Source of the DNA: DASWJZ01 sp050728815
GTDB taxonomy: Bacteria > Pseudomonadota > Alphaproteobacteria > Rhizobiales > Afifellaceae
DNA: 6,746 nucleotides
Direction of reading: 5' to 3'
Assembly: GCA_050728815.1 (NCBI GenBank)
Contig: JBOHKB010000219.1
Span: 1-6,746 of the forward strand
Shown here piece after piece: positions 5,159 to 6,746 of the stretch. Numbering within the stretch: position 1 is the first letter of the stretch; each line of letters starts with the position of its first letter. The notes below the pieces were generated by a model that saw nothing but the letters and a program-made list of their open reading frames with translations, was not told where the DNA came from and ran no database searches. The translations under genes and the position numbers were made by a program.

Positions 5159-6746
5159 CAGCGCCCCCCCGCCTCCGCCCTCGCCCGCACGTCCTCCACC
5201 GCAAAGAGAATGCGCTCCGGCGTCGCCGGCGTGTCGAGATGCGGGAAGGCGCGGTAGTCGCCGGCCGCCGCGACCGCATCGACCAGCGCCGAGAAAGCCG
5301 AAAGCGCCAGCATCAGCGGCGGCTCGCCCACCGCCTTCGAGCGGTAGATCGTCTCCGAGCGGTTCACCCCCTTCTCCCAGATGCTGATGCGCATGTCGTC
5401 CGGGCGGTCGTTGGCGGTCGGAATCTTGTAGGTGGAAGGCGCGTGCGTCATCAGCCGGCCCTCTTCGTTCCACCACAGTTCTTCGGTCGTGAGCCAGCCG
5501 AGCCCCTGGATGAACCCGCCTTCGATCTGACCCATGTCGACCGCCGGATTGAGCGAGCGCCCGACGTCGTGAAGGATGTCGACGCGGAGCACGCGGTTCT
5601 CGCCGGTCAGCGTGTCAATCGCGACTTCGCTCACCGCCGCCCCGTAGGCGAAGTAGAAAAAGGGCGTGCCGCGCGCCTGCTCGCGGTCGTAAAAAATGTC
5701 GGGCGTGCGGTAGAAGCCGGTCGAGGAAAGCGATACCCGCCCGAGATAGGCCTCCGCGACGAGATCGTCGAAGCGGACCTCTTCGTTGCCGATGCGCACG
5801 CGGTTCGGCAGGAATACCACCTGCTCCTCCGGCACCTTGTATTTTTGCGCGGCGAACGCGGTCAGCCTGTTCTTGATCGTGCGCGCGGCATTGCGCGCAG
5901 CCATGCCGTTGATGTCGGAACCGGAGGAGGCTGCGGTCGGCGACGTATTCGGCACCTTGCCGGTCGTCGTCGCGGTGATCTTCACGCGCTCGAGGTCGAT
6001 CTGGAATTCTTCCGCCACCACCTGCGCCACCTTGATGAACAGCCCCTGCCCCATCTCCGTTCCGCCGTGGTTCAGGTGCACCGAGCCGTCCTTGTAAACG
6101 TGCACCAGAGCGCCCGCCTGGTTCAGGTGTGTGGCGGTAAACGAGATGCCGAACTTTACCGGCGTCAGCGCGATCCCCTTCTTCAGGATCGGGCTCGTCG
6201 CGTTGAAGGCGCGGATCGCTTTTCGCCGCGCCCGGTAGTCCGAGGACACCTCCAGCTCATCCACGATCTCCTGGATGACGCAGTCCGTCACCTCCATATG
6301 GTAGGGCGTGAGGCCGCCGCCCTCCGCCGGATAGAAATTCGCGCGGCGCATGTCGAGCGGATCGCGACCGAGCGCAAACGCAATTTCGTCGATCGCGCGC
6401 TCGATCGCGATCATGCCCTGCGGGCCGCCAAAGCCGCGGAAGGCGGTGTTCGAAACGGTGTGCGTCTTCATGCGACGCGAATCCACGATCGCGTTGTGGA
6501 GCGCGTAGGCGTTGTCGGCGTGGAACATCGCGCGGTCGGCGATGCCCATGGAAAGGTCGGCGGAATAGCCGCAGCGCGCCGCCTGGTCGAAGCGCACGCC
6601 ACGGATCACGCCGTCCTCGCCGAAACCCACGTCGTAGTCGATGCGGAAGTCGTGGCGCTTGCCGGTCAGCTCCATGTCGTCGTCGCGGTCGAGCCGGAGC
6701 TTTGCGGGCCGGCCTGTCTTCGCCGCGGCGAGCGCTGCGATGGCCG
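5158..6746 (-). CDS. xdhB: Xanthine dehydrogenase molybdenum-binding subunit, C-terminal two thirds (partial, 5' end outside window)
   Basis: About 528 residues are visible; the frame runs through the right edge of the window (AALAAAKTGRPAKLRLDRDD just before an internal Met at 6675). Full XdhB is about 780 residues, so about 250 N-terminal residues are missing. The enzyme oxidises hypoxanthine to xanthine and xanthine to urate in the cytoplasm, with the XdhA iron-sulfur/FAD subunit expected further upstream. Molybdopterin-site motifs are present: AFRGFGGPQGM (Arg codon at 6438-6436, the substrate-orienting Arg), NHGGTEMGQGLFIKVAQVV, SSGSDINGMAA, YGAAVSEVAIDTLTGE, HDVGRSLNPAVDMGQIEGG, and KAVGEPPLMLALSAF with the catalytic Glu codon at 5325-5323. 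The conserved substrate residues favour xanthine dehydrogenase over CO dehydrogenase or aldehyde oxidase. The stop TGA (5160-5158) shares one base with the xdhC ATG, and a run of seven G lies just before it. Confidence 0.97.
   Translation of the reverse strand, partial: AIAALAAAKTGRPAKLRLDRDDDMELTGKRHDFRIDYDVGFGEDGVIRGVRFDQAARCGYSADLSMGIADRAMFHADNAYALHNAIVDSRRMKTHTVSNTAFRGFGGPQGMIAIERAIDEIAFALGRDPLDMRRANFYPAEGGGLTPYHMEVTDCVIQEIVDELEVSSDYRARRKAIRAFNATSPILKKGIALTPVKFGISFTATHLNQAGALVHVYKDGSVHLNHGGTEMGQGLFIKVAQVVAEEFQIDLERVKITATTTGKVPNTSPTAASSGSDINGMAARNAARTIKNRLTAFAAQKYKVPEEQVVFLPNRVRIGNEEVRFDDLVAEAYLGRVSLSSTGFYRTPDIFYDREQARGTPFFYFAYGAAVSEVAIDTLTGENRVLRVDILHDVGRSLNPAVDMGQIEGGFIQGLGWLTTEELWWNEEGRLMTHAPSTYKIPTANDRPDDMRISIWEKGVNRSETIYRSKAVGEPPLMLALSAFSALVDAVAAAGDYRAFPHLDTPATPERILFAVEDVRARAEAGGR
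5164..5170 (-). other. G7 run at the xdhB/xdhC junction, possible slippage site
   Basis: The last xdhB codons on the minus strand are GCG GGG GGG CGC TGA, so the seven G form G_GGG_GGG in the phase of a -1 slippery heptamer. A -1 shift here enters the xdhC frame, which has no stop before the xdhC ATG, and would give an XdhB-XdhC fusion. Seen in the sequence: run, phase and open frame. Actual slippage is unproven; glycine codons in GC-rich DNA can make such runs by chance. Confidence 0.25.

Noticed and set aside
5159..5476. N-terminal extension of xdhC by 106 codons
   Set aside because: The extension is Arg/Gly-rich and lies over the well-conserved end of xdhB; the family N-terminus begins at the ATG at 5158.
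5786..6097. 103-codon plus-strand open frame opposite xdhB
   Set aside because: It lies inside conserved xdhB coding sequence, has no family features, and is best explained as a shadow frame.

Overview
The window is a gene-dense, GC-rich stretch of bacterial chromosome. It probably comes from an alphaproteobacterium, with Hyphomicrobiales (Rhizobiales) my best guess. That guess rests on the combination of a membrane-bound cytochrome-c urate hydroxylase (PuuD), an XdhB/XdhC xanthine dehydrogenase set, a class II xylose isomerase, and overlapping start/stop codons throughout. No rRNA, tRNA, CRISPR array or transposase gene was seen.

Left part, plus strand: the last 92 codons of a xylulokinase gene (xylB) overlap the start of a complete xylose isomerase gene (xylA) by ATGA. 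This is the end of a xylose-use operon (xylose to xylulose to xylulose 5-phosphate). It converges, with a 31-bp gap, on a minus-strand gene set.

Right part, minus strand, read from right to left: xdhB (5' end outside the window), xdhC, guaD, a small four-helix-bundle gene, puuD, then two tiny membrane-protein genes of 75 and 44 codons. Without the four-helix-bundle gene, the first four form a compact purine-breakdown operon. GuaD turns guanine into xanthine, xanthine dehydrogenase (matured by XdhC) turns xanthine into urate, and PuuD oxidises urate to 5-hydroxyisourate while passing electrons to its own c-type heme. xdhB/xdhC overlap by 1 bp and xdhC/guaD by 11 bp. The two tiny genes overlap by ATGA and each has a strong Shine-Dalgarno sequence.

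The unusual part lies between guaD and puuD (about 3217-3709). A roughly 490-bp cassette holds one gene for a four-helix-bundle protein of the 23S-rRNA-intervening-sequence / Avd-like family. It is flanked by two arrays of a strict 7-bp repeat (consensus GGGATTG) in inverted orientation. The outer array edges reach the guaD stop codon on one side and lie 3 bp from the puuD start codon on the other. Neither gene is damaged, but puuD has no recognisable Shine-Dalgarno. The cassette looks like a small mobile or domesticated element, and its transcript could fold into a stem enclosing the gene, as in 23S rRNA intervening sequences. This is the main candidate for a poorly described system here.
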